DNA of 56,341 bases from Bacillus sp. AFS037270 (GCF_002585305.1 NZ_NUNF01000024.1:92277-148617); one strand, 5' to 3'. Shown: positions 1 to 9,611, counted from the first letter of the stretch. A program made the numbers and translations. Notes: a model not told the origin generated them from the sequence alone.

Positions 1-17
1 GTGTCTTTCTTTTAAAT

Positions 18-1148
18 TTATTGGTTTTTATCTAATGCTGAGGTAGAGTTTCGGACGACCAGTTCAGGTTCATAAATGGTTGAGTGCTCAATGCTGCCTC
101 GTTTCTCTACTGCAGAAACAATCCATTTTGCCGCTTCAATCCCCATATCCATTTTCGGATGCGTAACGGATGTTAGTTTGACATCTGTAGCTTCCGCCAA
201 GGAAGAGTCGTCGTATCCGACAATGGAAACATCCTCAGGAACGCTTAAGCCCATTCCTCTTAACATGAATAAAACCTGCAATGCTAACTGGTCATTATAA
301 CAAACAATTGCCGTTGGCTTATCATCTGTCGTGAAAAATTGCTGTAATTGCTCCACTAGATTATTATCCTTTTGTTCTGTTGTATAGGTAATAACCATAT
401 CCGGGAAAAACGGGAGGTTATGTTCCCTAAATGCGCGGATAAACCCTTGCATCCGATTGACTCCCTGAAGGTCATCCGTTTTGAAAAGGCCAATTATTTT
501 CTCGTGGCCTAGATTGATTAAATGTTCAGTAGCAATAAAACCGCCGTGTTCATCATTCATGATGATGTGTGGAGGCATCAGCTGAGAATAGAACTGGTTA
601 ATCATTAGATAGGGAATATTATTTTGTTCTAATTGTAAGTAGTAATGAATGTTAGGGTTATAATTGCTACTTCTAGTCGGTTCTACGATTAGACCATCAA
701 TATTCCGGCTCAGCATCGTTTGCAGGCATTGTTTTTCTTTCTCTACATCGTTATCCGTGCAAGCAAACGTTAGCGAATAGCCTTGTGCTGTTAAATAGGA
801 TTCAATTCCTTTGATAATAGATGGAAAAATATAATCAGAAATATATGTTGTAATAACTCCAATATTTTTCCCATTTGTATTTAAACTTTTAATAGGAGAA
901 ATCATTTCAGATTCTACATTTGGTTGTAACATCTTATTCGAGCAAAAAGTACCTGCTCCTTGTTCTCGGTAAAGCCATCCTTCATGTACTAAATCCCCAA
1001 CGGCTTGACGGACGGTATGTCTGCTGACCCCAAACATTTTAACCAGTTCATTTTCAGAATAAATCTTTTCTCCAGGTTGTACCTTCCCACTTGTGATCCA
1101 TTCTGTTATTTTTTCCTTTACCATATTATATTTCGTCTTCTGGGCCAT
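18..1148 (-). CDS. araR: Arabinose operon repressor AraR (GntR-LacI chimera)
   Basis: Transcriptional repressor of arabinose and arabinan genes, released from DNA by L-arabinose. The first ~70 residues are a GntR-type winged helix with SENELVKMFGVSRHTVRQAVGDL. The rest is a LacI/periplasmic-binding-like effector domain beginning with IGVITTYISDYIFPSI, a stretch I recognise from Bacillus subtilis AraR; total length (376 aa) fits. I use the ATG at 1148 rather than the GTG at 1157, because the GTG lies inside the ribosome-binding site AAGAAGGTG. The gene is divergent from araNPQ, and AraR-like operators lie in the shared control region, including one just downstream of its own likely promoter, so autoregulation is expected. 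Confidence 0.95.
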   Translation of the reverse strand: MAQKTKYNMVKEKITEWITSGKVQPGEKIYSENELVKMFGVSRHTVRQAVGDLVHEGWLYREQGAGTFCSNKMLQPNVESEMISPIKSLNTNGKNIGVITTYISDYIFPSIIKGIESYLTAQGYSLTFACTDNDVEKEKQCLQTMLSRNIDGLIVEPTRSSNYNPNIHYYLQLEQNNIPYLMINQFYSQLMPPHIIMNDEHGGFIATEHLINLGHEKIIGLFKTDDLQGVNRMQGFIRAFREHNLPFFPDMVITYTTEQKDNNLVEQLQQFFTTDDKPTAIVCYNDQLALQVLFMLRGMGLSVPEDVSIVGYDDSSLAEATDVKLTSVTHPKMDMGIEAAKWIVSAVEKRGSIEHSTIYEPELVVRNSTSALDKNQ

Positions 1149-1186
1149 TGATATCACCTTCTTTCAACTTGTATGAAAAACCTTCA

Positions 1187-1210
1187 ACTTATACGTACAA
1201 CAGTTTTATA
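1187..1210 (-). promoter_or_regulatory. araR promoter -10 with AraR operator (autoregulation)
   Basis: Read on the minus strand, TGTTATAAA (an extended -10) is followed directly by TTGTACGTATAAG at 1187-1199. The latter is the same operator sequence that recurs at 6788, 8604 and 8677. An operator just after the -10 element is the expected position for autorepression. I see no good -35, so the exact promoter is uncertain. Confidence 0.55.
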
Positions 1211-1447
1211 ACATTATCGTAACAAAAATAATTAAAAAAAACTATGAAAAATTTTTATTTATCTTTTCGAGTATAATAAAAATTTTAATAAAAGAAGTTA
1301 ATTAGTGTCGAATCCATTAGAAAAGTGACTAATAAACACGAAAAATCATGAGTCTAATGTTCATTGAAAAGAATTTCATCTGGCGCTTTGTTGAAAGAAT
1401 CTAAGCAGATCGATTATTATCGTATAAAAAGCTTATAAATCAACCAT

Positions 1448-1466
1448 TTGACACGTACGTACAAAA
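1448..1466 (+). promoter_or_regulatory. AraR operator with GTACGTACAAA core
   Basis: The sequence TTGACACGTACGTACAAAA carries the self-complementary GTACGTAC core and the right half of the known Bacillus AraR consensus (ATTTGTACGTACAAAT). It lies about 40 bp upstream of the main araN promoter, a distance suited to cooperative binding of two AraR dimers. Confidence 0.65.
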
Positions 1467-1489
1467 AATAAAAATTAATAGAAAAATGA

Positions 1490-1518
1490 TTGACATGTAC
1501 GAACAGGTATATTAATAT
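1490..1518 (+). promoter_or_regulatory. Sigma-A promoter for araNPQ
   Basis: TTGACA (1490-1495) and TAATAT (1513-1518) are separated by 17 bp, an almost perfect vegetative promoter. The spacer contains ATGTACGAACA, a degenerate AraR half-operator, so repressor binding would block polymerase. A cre-like site begins about ten bases after the -10. Confidence 0.8.
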
Positions 1519-1528
1519 TTGAAATATA

Positions 1529-1544
1529 AGGAATACGCTTTCAC
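1529..1544 (-). promoter_or_regulatory. Putative cre (CcpA) site 1 upstream of araN
   Basis: The minus strand reads GTGAAAGCGTATTCCT, which fits the cre consensus WTGNAANCGNWNNCWW at all but two weak positions. It sits at or just after the expected transcription start of the araN promoter, where CcpA would act as a roadblock to initiation. Confidence 0.5.
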
Positions 1545-1563
1545 GGTTTTACAAAAATCGATA

Positions 1564-1622
1564 AAAAAAGCCTTATAAAATATCATACTTAAGACTTATA
1601 ATCTTAATAAAGAGGGGCTTTT
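1564..1622 (+). other. Imperfect stem-loop in the araN leader
   Basis: AAAAAGCC (about 1565-1572) can pair with GGCTTTTT (1615-1622). Between them TTAAGA and TCTTAA form an inner stem. The structure ends in a T-run, so it could act as an attenuator, but the loop is long and AT-rich. Low certainty. Confidence 0.25.
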
Positions 1623-1647
1623 TAGGAGGGGTTCATATCTAATCACT

Positions 1648-1669
1648 TTTACATGTCCGTACATCTAAA
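1648..1669. promoter_or_regulatory. Downstream AraR-like operator of araN
   Basis: The core ATGTCCGTACAT (1652-1663) is a near palindrome resembling the other AraR sites here, with one mismatched central pair. It lies about 130 bp downstream of the promoter, between promoter and gene, where it could act with the upstream sites by looping. Confidence 0.45.
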
Positions 1670-1720
1670 TTAAAGAGTTAACTAGTTTACTAACATTAAC
1701 ACTTTATTTTTTATTGAAAA

Positions 1721-1736
1721 GTGATTACGCTTCCAA
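1721..1736 (-). promoter_or_regulatory. Putative cre (CcpA) site 2 upstream of araN
   Basis: The minus strand reads TTGGAAGCGTAATCAC, matching WTGNAANCGNWNNCWW at 15 of 16 positions. It lies about 40 bp before the araN ribosome-binding site. Carbon catabolite repression of arabinose uptake is typical of Bacillus. Confidence 0.65.
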
Positions 1737-1787
1737 TGGTTTTAATTTTTACACAATTTTTAAATCAATTTAATTGGAGGGATTTAC

Positions 1788-3146
1788 TTGTTTAAAGCAT
1801 CTAAAAAATTAAGCGCACTTTTGTTGCTAGCGATTTTGGTGGTTGGTTCCATCCTTACAGGATGTGGAAATCAATCTAGTGGAGGTAAAGACGGCGGCAA
1901 AACAGAACTTACTTTTATGTTCCGCGGTCAACCTAAAGAATTAGAAGCCTATAAATCGACTGTTAAGAAATATGAAGAGTCACATCCAAATGTAAAAGTA
2001 ACTGTTGTCTCTGTCGCTCCTGACCAATACGATACAAAATTAAAAGCTGCGATTGCAGGACACAAAATTCCGGATGTTTTCTTCTATAACCCAGCTCAAG
2101 TTAAAGCATATGTAAACTCTGGAATCTTACTAGATATCACGAAATATGTTGAAGGTTCAAAAGATGTTAAGTTAAGTGATATGTGGGAAAAGGGTATTAA
2201 TAAATACCGTTTTGATGGCAAAGAACTTGGCCAAGGCGCAATCTACGGTTTGCCAAAGGATATCAGCGGATTCGCACTAGGCTACAATAAAACAATGTTT
2301 GAAAAAGCAGGAATTCCACTTCCTGACAAAGATAAGCCATATACTTTAGACCAATTTATCGATGTAGCAAAACAGTTAACAAAAGATACAAACGGTGACG
2401 GTAAAGTTGATCAATACGGTACAGGATTTAATGTACAATGGTCGTTACAGCCAATCGTTTGGAGCAACGGTGCAGATTTCATTGATAAAACACATACAAA
2501 AGTAACGATCGATGATCCTAAATTTATTGAAGCATTACAATGGTTTGCAGATCAGCAAACCAAATACAAAGTGACTCCATCTATCTCTGAAGCACAAACA
2601 CTTGACACATACCAAAGATGGATGAAAGGTCAATTAGCATTCTTCCCTGTAGGTCCTTGGGATATGGCAACATATGCAACATTACCGTTTGAATATGATT
2701 TAATTCCATGGCCAGTTGGTTCTACTGGAAAAACTGCTGCATGGATCGGTTCACTTGGAATTGGTGTAGGAGCTACTACTAAAAATGCTAAAGCAGCAGC
2801 TGAACTAGCTACCTATCTATCTGCTGACCAAGAAGGACAACAAGCATTAGTTGATGCACAAATCCAGCTTCCAAACAGCGTGAAAGTTGCTGAAGAGTGG
2901 GCTGCTAATACTTCTATTAAGCCAGCAAACAAGCAAGAATTCTTAGATATTATCAATGATTATGGCCGCAGCTTCCCAGGAGAGTTCACTTATACTAGTG
3001 AATGGTATGATGAATTCTTTAAAAACATTCAGCCTGTACTTGATGGCAAGAAAACAGCTGCTCAGTATGTAAAAGAAGAACAGCCAAAAATGCAAAAATT
3101 ATTAGACGCAGCTATTCAACAAGAAAAACAATCTGCAAAGAAATAA
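1788..3146 (+). CDS. araN: Arabino-oligosaccharide ABC transporter, substrate-binding lipoprotein
   Basis: Family 1 extracellular solute-binding protein of a carbohydrate ABC importer. A lipoprotein signal peptide ends in LTGC with Cys26 as the lipidated residue, followed by a Ser/Gly/Lys-rich linker and a mature domain of about 420 residues. Start is TTG, with GGAGG seven bases upstream. The two permease genes follow directly. The position next to araR and upstream of arabinanase and araKDA supports arabinose oligomers as substrate, as for AraN of B. subtilis. Substrate is inferred from context, not from sequence. Confidence 0.85.
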   Translation: MFKASKKLSALLLLAILVVGSILTGCGNQSSGGKDGGKTELTFMFRGQPKELEAYKSTVKKYEESHPNVKVTVVSVAPDQYDTKLKAAIAGHKIPDVFFYNPAQVKAYVNSGILLDITKYVEGSKDVKLSDMWEKGINKYRFDGKELGQGAIYGLPKDISGFALGYNKTMFEKAGIPLPDKDKPYTLDQFIDVAKQLTKDTNGDGKVDQYGTGFNVQWSLQPIVWSNGADFIDKTHTKVTIDDPKFIEALQWFADQQTKYKVTPSISEAQTLDTYQRWMKGQLAFFPVGPWDMATYATLPFEYDLIPWPVGSTGKTAAWIGSLGIGVGATTKNAKAAAELATYLSADQEGQQALVDAQIQLPNSVKVAEEWAANTSIKPANKQEFLDIINDYGRSFPGEFTYTSEWYDEFFKNIQPVLDGKKTAAQYVKEEQPKMQKLLDAAIQQEKQSAKK

Positions 3147-3288
3147 TATCGTTTTTGACATAGTGTAAATGGGGCTAGTTTGAGGAAGTTTGCTAGCACC
3201 ATTTATTCCTTTTATCTAACTTTTTTAGTTATAAGAAATTTAGAGAAAGGGAGATGTCTCGACAAGACATGTGAAAGGGTGGGGAAAG

Positions 3289-4179
3289 ATGAAAACAACA
3301 TCCAAGCTGTATCGCACGGAACAAAGATACGCCTATTTATTTATTGCGGCACCGGTTTTAGGATTCCTCATATTTGCTTTGGTTCCTTTATTATATTCGA
3401 TCTACGGGGCGTTTACGGATTGGAACGGCTTAGGACAGATGAATTTTATCGGACTAGAAAACTTTAAGAATTTATTTCAAGATGAATATTTCTATAAGTC
3501 TATGTATAATACCATCTTTATGATGCTGGGAATTCCGATTGGCATTGTATTAGCACTATTGCTTGCTTTAGCTTTAAATAGAGGGATCCCTGGAACAAAT
3601 ACCTTCCGAGTTCTCTATTATATTCCGGTTATTTCTTCACTTGCTGCGATTTCGATTTTATGGCAGTGGGCTTACAATGGCGATTATGGTTTAGTTAACC
3701 AATTTTTAGATCTATTTGGTATTAAGGGTCCAAACTGGCTGCAAAATACAGGCACAGTTAAACCTGCCTTAATTATTATGGCAGTATGGAAAGGTCTAGG
3801 CTATACGATGTTATTGTATTTGGCAGCACTTCAGAGTGTTCCTAAATCCTTTTATGAAGCAGCTAAATTAGATGGTGCAAATGCTTTAAAATCTTTTTGG
3901 TACATCACTTTGCCAATGGTAAAACCAGTAACCTTCTTTATTATCGTTACAAATATTATTGGCGGTGCTCAAATCTTTACGGAAATTAACGTTATGACCC
4001 CAACAGGTGGTCCTGAATATAGCTCCGCATCGGTTGTATTCTACATCTGGCAAAAAGCATTTGGTAACTTCCAATTAGGTTATGCATCTGCAATGGCCTT
4101 GGTACTGGGACTTTTCATCTTTATTGTTACTTTAATCCAGTTTAAGATCAACGAGAAAAATTCTTTTGATTTGGATTAA
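3289..4179 (+). CDS. araP: Arabino-oligosaccharide ABC transporter permease AraP
   Basis: MalF-type inner permease subunit (296 aa) with about six membrane segments; the first begins at AYLFIAAPVLGFLIFALVPL. The cytoplasmic coupling loop is recognisable in YEAAKLDGANALKSFWYITLP (EAA motif). I prefer ATG 3289 with AGGGTGGGG just upstream over the in-frame GTG 3271, which has no clear ribosome-binding site. It lies 142 bp after araN and 39 bp before araQ, in one operon. Confidence 0.88.
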   Translation: MKTTSKLYRTEQRYAYLFIAAPVLGFLIFALVPLLYSIYGAFTDWNGLGQMNFIGLENFKNLFQDEYFYKSMYNTIFMMLGIPIGIVLALLLALALNRGIPGTNTFRVLYYIPVISSLAAISILWQWAYNGDYGLVNQFLDLFGIKGPNWLQNTGTVKPALIIMAVWKGLGYTMLLYLAALQSVPKSFYEAAKLDGANALKSFWYITLPMVKPVTFFIIVTNIIGGAQIFTEINVMTPTGGPEYSSASVVFYIWQKAFGNFQLGYASAMALVLGLFIFIVTLIQFKINEKNSFDLD

Positions 4180-4218
4180 CAACGGGAATAAAAGAGTTTA
4201 TAGAAAGGGGCTTGAAAA

Positions 4219-5103
4219 ATGGAAGTTGCAATGGCAAAAAAGTCGGTTAAAGCAGAACCCATGTCTGAGAAAAAGAAAAATAGAATTACCAATATATTAG
4301 TTTTTGCCTTACTAAGTATTGGGGCAATCTTCATGGTAGCTCCGTTATTATGGATGTTTTCCACATCCCTTAAATCAAAAGAAGATGTCTTTGCTTTACC
4401 GCCAGTATGGATTCCTGAGACAATTTCTTTTAGTAAATACGCCGAAATCTGGGATATGGGCCCGCTCTTATCTGGTATCGGAAATAGTTTAATTGTAGCT
4501 GTGACAGTTACGGTAATCGGAACATTCACATCCAGCTTAGCAGCGTTTGCTTTTTCAAAATTACAATTCGCTGGAAAGAATAAGATTTTCATCATGCTGT
4601 TTGCTTCCGTTATGATTCCGTATCCTGTTCTTATGATCCCGCAATTTATTATGTTTTCAAAAATTGGCTGGGTTGATAGCCTGTTACCATTAATTATCCC
4701 TGGATTGTTTGGTAACATATTTATGATTTTCTTTTTACGGCAATTCCTAACGAGCATTCCAAATTCAATCATCGAAGCGGCAAAAATTGATGGATGCTCT
4801 TATTTCCAAATCTTTTATAAGATTATCTTCCCATTAATCAAACCAGCGGTAGCTGCCCAGTTAATTCTATGGTTCATGGGAATCTGGAATGATTACTTAG
4901 GTCCAATTCTTTATTTGAACTCACCAGAAAAACAAACATTGCAGCTAGTTATTGCAAACTTTAATGCATCATACGCGATTCAAAGTGACTACCCGCTGAT
5001 TATGGCGGCATCTATGGTAGCGTTATTGCCGATGCTAATTGTATTCATTATCTTCCAAAAACAAATCATCGAATCAATTGCGATTTCCGGTGTAAAAGGT
5101 TGA
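4219..5103 (+). CDS. araQ: Arabino-oligosaccharide ABC transporter permease AraQ
   Basis: MalG-type permease subunit (294 aa). After a charged N-terminus the first membrane segment starts near ILVFALLSIGAIFMVAPLLW. The EAA coupling loop reads IEAAKIDGCSYFQIFYKIIFP. It pairs with AraP. No nucleotide-binding subunit is encoded in the operon or elsewhere in the window, so a shared MsmX-like ATPase encoded elsewhere is expected, as in B. subtilis. Confidence 0.88.
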   Translation: MEVAMAKKSVKAEPMSEKKKNRITNILVFALLSIGAIFMVAPLLWMFSTSLKSKEDVFALPPVWIPETISFSKYAEIWDMGPLLSGIGNSLIVAVTVTVIGTFTSSLAAFAFSKLQFAGKNKIFIMLFASVMIPYPVLMIPQFIMFSKIGWVDSLLPLIIPGLFGNIFMIFFLRQFLTSIPNSIIEAAKIDGCSYFQIFYKIIFPLIKPAVAAQLILWFMGIWNDYLGPILYLNSPEKQTLQLVIANFNASYAIQSDYPLIMAASMVALLPMLIVFIIFQKQIIESIAISGVKG

Positions 5104-5164
5104 CCAATTAAATTATTGCTAGTGCATTTATAATGAACATTCACAGTTTAATAGAAAATTAACT

Positions 5165-5208
5165 AAAGGCACTTATTATCTACTTGTTTTGATAAGTGCC
5201 TTTTCTTA
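5165..5208 (+). terminator. Terminator after araNPQ
   Basis: AAAGGCACTTAT (5165-5176) pairs perfectly with ATAAGTGCCTTT (5192-5203), and the stem ends in a short T-run. It separates araNPQ from the arabinanase gene, which has no obvious promoter of its own, so partial readthrough is likely. Confidence 0.8.
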
Positions 5209-5252
5209 TCTCAAAAAATACTAATGTCGTTTTATCGACCGGGAGAATATGA

Positions 5253-6719
5253 ATGAAAACTAAAACCAAAGTGATCCTAATGGGGGTGTTGTTAACTGTA
5301 ATCATCATCCCGGCAGCAATCTTCGGGTTTAGACACTACCAGCCAAAGGAAAATGATTTTACAGGAATAAAGCTGCCTTCAGCACCGGCAAAAACTCCGA
5401 TTAAAAATGTTAACTCGGATGTTCTTTATGATGAAAAAAAGTGGACGACTAATTTCACCCATGATGGGGCCATTATTAAAGCGGATGGCTGGTATTATGT
5501 GTTTTCTACTGATTATATGGTAGGATCACCGCCAACTCCTGGGATTCAAATCAGGAAATCGAAGGATTTAATTCATTGGCAATTCGTTGGCCGTGTATTT
5601 GATCAAGTTTCTGAAGAGGCGTGGGACTGGACGCATGGAACAACATTTTGGGCGCCAAACGTCATTCAAATGAATGGAAAATACTATTTATATTATTCTG
5701 TTTCTGAGGTAGGGAAAAGGAATTCTTATATTGGCCTAGCGACGAGCGACAAAATTGAAGGTCCCTGGAAGGATGAAGGAGCAGTCTTTAAATCGAAAGA
5801 AGGCGACGGAAATACCGTTAATGCGATCGATCCAGACATAACCATTGATAAAAATGGCCAGCCGTGGATGGTGTATGGATCCTATTTTGGCGGGATCTTT
5901 ATTACAAAGGTCGATAAAAATACCGGTAAATTAGTAAATCCTAATGATCAAGGAACCTTGCTCGCCCAAAGGAAGGACATGAATGCTGGAATTGAAGGTC
6001 CAGAAATAATCTATAACAAAAAAACGGGTTACTATTATTTAACTGTTTCTTATGATTGGTTAGAAGACACGTATAATGTGAGGGTTGCCCGTTCTAAAAA
6101 CATCACAGGACCTTTTTTAGACTATAACCACAAGGACATGATTGACCCGAGTGACGACTCCTTTAATACCGGAAATAAAATCGTAGCAGCTTATTCTTTC
6201 GGAAAAGATCCAGGCTGGCTGGGAACAGGACATAATGGATTACTTCAAGATGGAGAAAACTATTATCTAATTCACAATGCTAGAGCCGGAGAGGATAAGT
6301 ATTGGTCGCATCTGCATGTAAGAAAAATGGTCTGGACCGATGATGGCTGGCCGGTTGTTTCTCCTGAGCGATATGCAGGCGAAACCGAGCAAAAAGTGAG
6401 CGAGTCCAATTTAATTGGAGAATGGCAGCAGATTGTTTTGAATCGCTTTGATGATACTATGGAAGGTTCGACAAAGCTCCAATTACTCACAAATGGGGAA
6501 ATTATGAATGGCAAAGGGAAAAGCCATTGGAAATTGACAGGAAAGAACACATTACAGTTGTTCATATATGATCCCGGGGTTGCGCCTAAAGACTATTGGA
6601 ATTTTACTGTAAAGGTGATTCCGGCCTGGGATTGGGAGAACTGGAGGGGTACTTTGGTTTTCACAGGAATGAATCAGGAAGGTACCGTTATTTGGGGAAA
6701 GAAAATAATAAATAAATAG
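5253..6719 (+). CDS. abn2: Exported GH43 endo-1,5-alpha-L-arabinanase (Abn2-like)
   Basis: Inverting glycosidase that cuts alpha-1,5-arabinan outside the cytoplasm. An N-terminal hydrophobic segment (residues 7-27) without a clear cleavage site suggests membrane tethering or export. The five-bladed GH43 domain (about 55-370) shows the three acidic residues: Asp71 in HDG, Asp193 in AIDPD and Glu251 in EGPEIIY. A C-terminal GH43_C-type barrel (about 390-486) ends in GTVIWGKK. The two-domain plan and 488-aa length resemble B. subtilis Abn2 (YxiA). Start ATG 5253 follows GGGAG by seven bases. It lies downstream of the araNPQ terminator. Confidence 0.85.
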   Translation: MKTKTKVILMGVLLTVIIIPAAIFGFRHYQPKENDFTGIKLPSAPAKTPIKNVNSDVLYDEKKWTTNFTHDGAIIKADGWYYVFSTDYMVGSPPTPGIQIRKSKDLIHWQFVGRVFDQVSEEAWDWTHGTTFWAPNVIQMNGKYYLYYSVSEVGKRNSYIGLATSDKIEGPWKDEGAVFKSKEGDGNTVNAIDPDITIDKNGQPWMVYGSYFGGIFITKVDKNTGKLVNPNDQGTLLAQRKDMNAGIEGPEIIYNKKTGYYYLTVSYDWLEDTYNVRVARSKNITGPFLDYNHKDMIDPSDDSFNTGNKIVAAYSFGKDPGWLGTGHNGLLQDGENYYLIHNARAGEDKYWSHLHVRKMVWTDDGWPVVSPERYAGETEQKVSESNLIGEWQQIVLNRFDDTMEGSTKLQLLTNGEIMNGKGKSHWKLTGKNTLQLFIYDPGVAPKDYWNFTVKVIPAWDWENWRGTLVFTGMNQEGTVIWGKKIINK

Positions 6720-6749
6720 TCAAAACTATTAAATTAATATAAAAAGGCA

Positions 6750-6802
6750 TTGAAAAAAAATTCATAGATGGTAAAATTTAAATTGAGTTATACGTACAAG
6801 TT
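6750..6802 (+). promoter_or_regulatory. araK promoter with AraR operator
   Basis: TTGAAA (6750-6755) and TAAAAT (6772-6777) have a 16-bp spacer. TTATACGTACAAG (6788-6800) follows at the position of the transcription start. The same layout with the same distances recurs upstream of araD (8566-8618). Confidence 0.7.
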
Positions 6803-6931
6803 CGGATGATTAAGTGAGTTGTAAGGATAACTAATAATGGTATCATGGCAGCAAAACTAATGCTTGAAATGAACTGGATAATTTCTATCAACCAAATTAA
6901 AGAGGTTTCTATAAAATAGGGGGGAAATTAC

Positions 6932-8530
6932 ATGAGTTATGATGTGAAAAATGCCATTCAAAGTGGTAATACAGTACTTGGTATTGAACTAGGTTCAACC
7001 CGAATTAAAGCAGTTCTCATTGGAGAAGATAATGCACCGATCGCATCTGGCAGCCATGACTGGGAAAACAGCTATGTGAACAATATTTGGACTTATAGCA
7101 TTGAGGATATTTGGAAGGGTATACAAGACAGCTATCAAAAAATGGCTAAGGATGTAAAACAGCAATATGGAGTTACCCTACAAACAGTAGGAGCAATCGG
7201 TTTTAGTGCGATGATGCATGGCTATATGGCTTTCGACAAAGATGGAGAGCTTCTGGTCCCTTTCCGCACTTGGCGTAACAATATTACTGAACAGGCTTCG
7301 AAAATACTGACCGAACTGTTTAACTACCACATTCCTCAAAGATGGAGTATAGCTCATCTGTATCAAGCGATCTTGAATCAGGAAAAACATATTGCTGACA
7401 TTAGCTTCCAGACCACTCTAGCTGGTTATATCCATTGGAAACTGACAGGAGAAAAGGTTCTGGGAGTTGGTGAAGCATCCGGTGTATTTCCAATTGACTT
7501 GAATACGAAGAGCTATAATCAGACCATGATCAAACAATTCAATGAATTGATTGCACCTCATAATCTGCCTTGGAAACTTGAAGATATTCTTCCTAAGGTA
7601 TTGGTAGCGGGTGAAAACGCTGGTGTACTTACAGAAGAAGGGGCGAAGCTTCTGGATGTTACAGGAGAACTAAAGGGTGGTATTCCACTTTGTCCGCCGG
7701 AAGGTGATGCGGGAACAGGCATGGTCGCAACAAACAGCGTAGCGAAGCGTACAGGTAATGTCTCAGCCGGAACGTCTGTATTTGCAATGGTTGTACTGGA
7801 AAAAGAACTCTCCAAAGTTTATACCGAGATTGACCTTGTGACCACACCTACAGGTAACCTGGTAGCAATGGCTCATTCCAACAATTGTTCTTCAGACTTG
7901 AATGCATGGGTCAGATTGTTTGAAGAATTTTCAAAAGCAATGGGTATGGATGTTGACATGAATAAATTGTACGGAACTCTATATAATTTGGCCCTTCAAG
8001 GGGACCCGGATTGCGGCGGCTTACTTGCATATGGTTATCTTTCCGGTGAACACATTACCCGCTTTGAAGAAGGTCGTCCATTGTTTGTCCGTTCTTCTGA
8101 TAGCAATTTCAACCTGGCTAATTTCATGCGTGTACATTTATATACAGCATTGGGAGCGCTGAAAATTGGTATGGATATTCTTCTTAAACAAGAAGAAGTG
8201 GAACTAGATGTAATCCTAGGTCATGGCGGCCTGTTTAAGACAAAAGGTGTTGGACAGAACATCATGGCTGCTGCTCTCGATGTTCCTGTTTCCGTTATGG
8301 AAACTGCAGGAGAGGGCGGAGCATGGGGGATCGCCCTGCTTGCATCTTATATGATAAACAAATCCGATAATGAAACGTTGGAAGAGTATTTAAGCCACAA
8401 AGTATTTTCAGAAAGAGCTGGTACGACTGTGTCTCCTGTTCCAAAGGATGTTGAGGGATTTGAGCAGTTTATGAAGCGTTATATCAACGGACTTGCAATC
8501 GAAAGAGCAGCAATAGCCAATCTAAAGTAA
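6932..8530 (+). CDS. araK: L-ribulokinase, AraK type (not orthologous to classical AraB)
   Basis: FGGY-family kinase that phosphorylates L-ribulose to L-ribulose-5-phosphate, the second step of arabinose breakdown. The N-terminal ATPase motif is [16 protein letters not shown] (about residues 16-31). Later conserved stretches are [27 protein letters not shown] (about 252-279) and the [10 protein letters not shown] region. The sequence matches the ribulokinases I know from lactobacilli and from Clostridium acetobutylicum (named AraK there, often annotated araB), and differs from B. subtilis AraB, which begins YTIGVDFGT. It is followed by araD and araA, which confirms the step. It has its own AraR-controlled promoter. 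Confidence 0.88.
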   Translation: MSYDVKNAIQSGNTVLGIELGSTRIKAVLIGEDNAPIASGSHDWENSYVNNIWTYSIEDIWKGIQDSYQKMAKDVKQQYGVTLQTVGAIGFSAMMHGYMAFDKDGELLVPFRTWRNNITEQASKILTELFNYHIPQRWSIAHLYQAILNQEKHIADISFQTTLAGYIHWKLTGEKVLGVGEASGVFPIDLNTKSYNQTMIKQFNELIAPHNLPWKLEDILPKVLVAGENAGVLTEEGAKLLDVTGELKGGIPLCPPEGDAGTGMVATNSVAKRTGNVSAGTSVFAMVVLEKELSKVYTEIDLVTTPTGNLVAMAHSNNCSSDLNAWVRLFEEFSKAMGMDVDMNKLYGTLYNLALQGDPDCGGLLAYGYLSGEHITRFEEGRPLFVRSSDSNFNLANFMRVHLYTALGALKIGMDILLKQEEVELDVILGHGGLFKTKGVGQNIMAAALDVPVSVMETAGEGGAWGIALLASYMINKSDNETLEEYLSHKVFSERAGTTVSPVPKDVEGFEQFMKRYINGLAIERAAIANLK

Positions 8531-8565
8531 ATATTAAAAAACGTAAATTAATTATAAAAATACCA

Positions 8566-8618
8566 TTGAAAAAAAACAAATAAATGGTAAAATCAAATCA
8601 AGGTTATACGTACAAGTT
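8566..8618 (+). promoter_or_regulatory. araD promoter with AraR operator 1
   Basis: TTGAAA (8566-8571), a 16-bp spacer and TAAAAT (8588-8593) are followed by the AraR operator TTATACGTACAAG (8604-8616). This is a near copy of the araK promoter module at 6750-6802. Confidence 0.7.
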
Positions 8619-8648
8619 AAAGTTGTTCGCATAACTTATAGGAATTAA

Positions 8649-8689
8649 TAATAAGGTTGTCACCCTTATTAAATATCTTGTACGTATAA
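8649..8689 (+). promoter_or_regulatory. AraR operator 2 and small hairpin in araD leader
   Basis: CTTGTACGTATAA (8677-8689) is the exact inverse of operator 1, with centres 73 bp apart (about seven helical turns). That spacing would suit looping by two AraR dimers, which is how AraR represses strongly in B. subtilis. A hairpin TAATAAGG/CCTTATTA (8649-8671) lies between them. Confidence 0.65.
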
Positions 8690-8804
8690 TAAATTCATTT
8701 CAATAGAATGACTGAATTAGAGCTATTAATTATTTTTAGATTAAAAAAATTTTTATTAGATTTGTAAACGTATTCTTATTAGAGAATAAGGAGGAAGAAA
8801 CCGT

Positions 8805-9500
8805 ATGTTAGAACGTTTGAAAAGAGAGGTTCTGGAAGCTAACTTAGCGCTTCCAGAACATGGATTGGTTACGTTTACTTGGGGAAATGTGAGCGGAATT
8901 GACCGTGAAACAGGCCTGGTTGTAATTAAGCCAAGTGGTGTTCCGTACAATGAGCTGAAAATCGATGATCTTGTTGTACTAGATTTAGACGGAAACATCG
9001 TGGAAGGGAGCTTAAGACCTTCTTCTGATACACCAACACATCTTGCATTGTATCGGGCATTCTCGCAAATTGGAGGAATTGTTCATACTCACTCCCCAGG
9101 TGCTACAAGCTGGGCGCAGGCAGGACGTCCAATTCCAGCACTTGGGACGACACATGCGGATTATTTTTATGGAGAGATTCCTTGTACACGTACCCTTTCC
9201 CAAGTGGAAATTGATCGTGGATATGAGCTTGAAACAGGCAATGTGATAATTGAGACCTTTGAAAAAGAAGGACTTGACCCTGTTGCAATGCCAGGAATTT
9301 TATTATCAGGTCATGCTCCATTTGCTTGGGGGAAAAATGCAGACCAAGCCGTTCATAATGCGGTTGTTTTAGAAGAAGTAGCCAAGATGGCGTTAAATAC
9401 ATTTACGCTTAACCCGCAAATTAAGCCGATCGACCAATTCTTGCTGGATAAACATTATCTTCGAAAGCATGGTGCTAACGCATATTACGGACAGAAGTAG
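8805..9500 (+). CDS. araD: L-ribulose-5-phosphate 4-epimerase
   Basis: Converts L-ribulose-5-phosphate to D-xylulose-5-phosphate, linking arabinose to the pentose phosphate pathway. It is a class II aldolase-like, zinc-dependent enzyme of 231 aa, the usual family length. Visible motifs are [10 protein letters not shown] near residue 26, the metal-binding HTH at about 90 and the [16 protein letters not shown] loop. ATG is preceded by AAGGAGG. It lies between the ribulokinase and isomerase genes. Confidence 0.95.
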   Translation: MLERLKREVLEANLALPEHGLVTFTWGNVSGIDRETGLVVIKPSGVPYNELKIDDLVVLDLDGNIVEGSLRPSSDTPTHLALYRAFSQIGGIVHTHSPGATSWAQAGRPIPALGTTHADYFYGEIPCTRTLSQVEIDRGYELETGNVIIETFEKEGLDPVAMPGILLSGHAPFAWGKNADQAVHNAVVLEEVAKMALNTFTLNPQIKPIDQFLLDKHYLRKHGANAYYGQK

Positions 9501-9534
9501 TCTAATAGAATACTAAATGCCGAAATCTTAGATA

Positions 9535-9547
9535 ACTTGTACGGATG
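9535..9547 (+). promoter_or_regulatory. Degenerate AraR half-operator before araA
   Basis: ACTTGTACGGATG keeps the CTTGTACG half of the operator found at 8677, but the second half has drifted. No promoter is evident around it, so it may be a remnant or an auxiliary site. Confidence 0.35.
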
Positions 9548-9611
9548 ACTGGCTGCAGAGTACAAATTTAATAAATTACTAAATTAATATCTATACTTAG
9601 GAGGAATTACA

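Larger units (their letters stand above)
1149..1787. promoter_or_regulatory. Divergent araR / araNPQ control region
   Basis: This 639-bp gene-free stretch is AT-rich. It holds the araR promoter region (minus), several AraR-like palindromes around GTACGTAC, a near-consensus sigma-A promoter facing araN, two cre-like sites and a long imperfect hairpin. The individual sites are listed separately. An AGGAGGGG sequence at 1624-1631 resembles a ribosome-binding site but no start codon follows it. Confidence 0.8.

Noticed and set aside
3180..3467. 95-codon ORF overlapping the araP start
   Set aside because: Out of frame with araP, which has clear homology; the ORF has no recognisable sequence and covers the araP ribosome-binding site.
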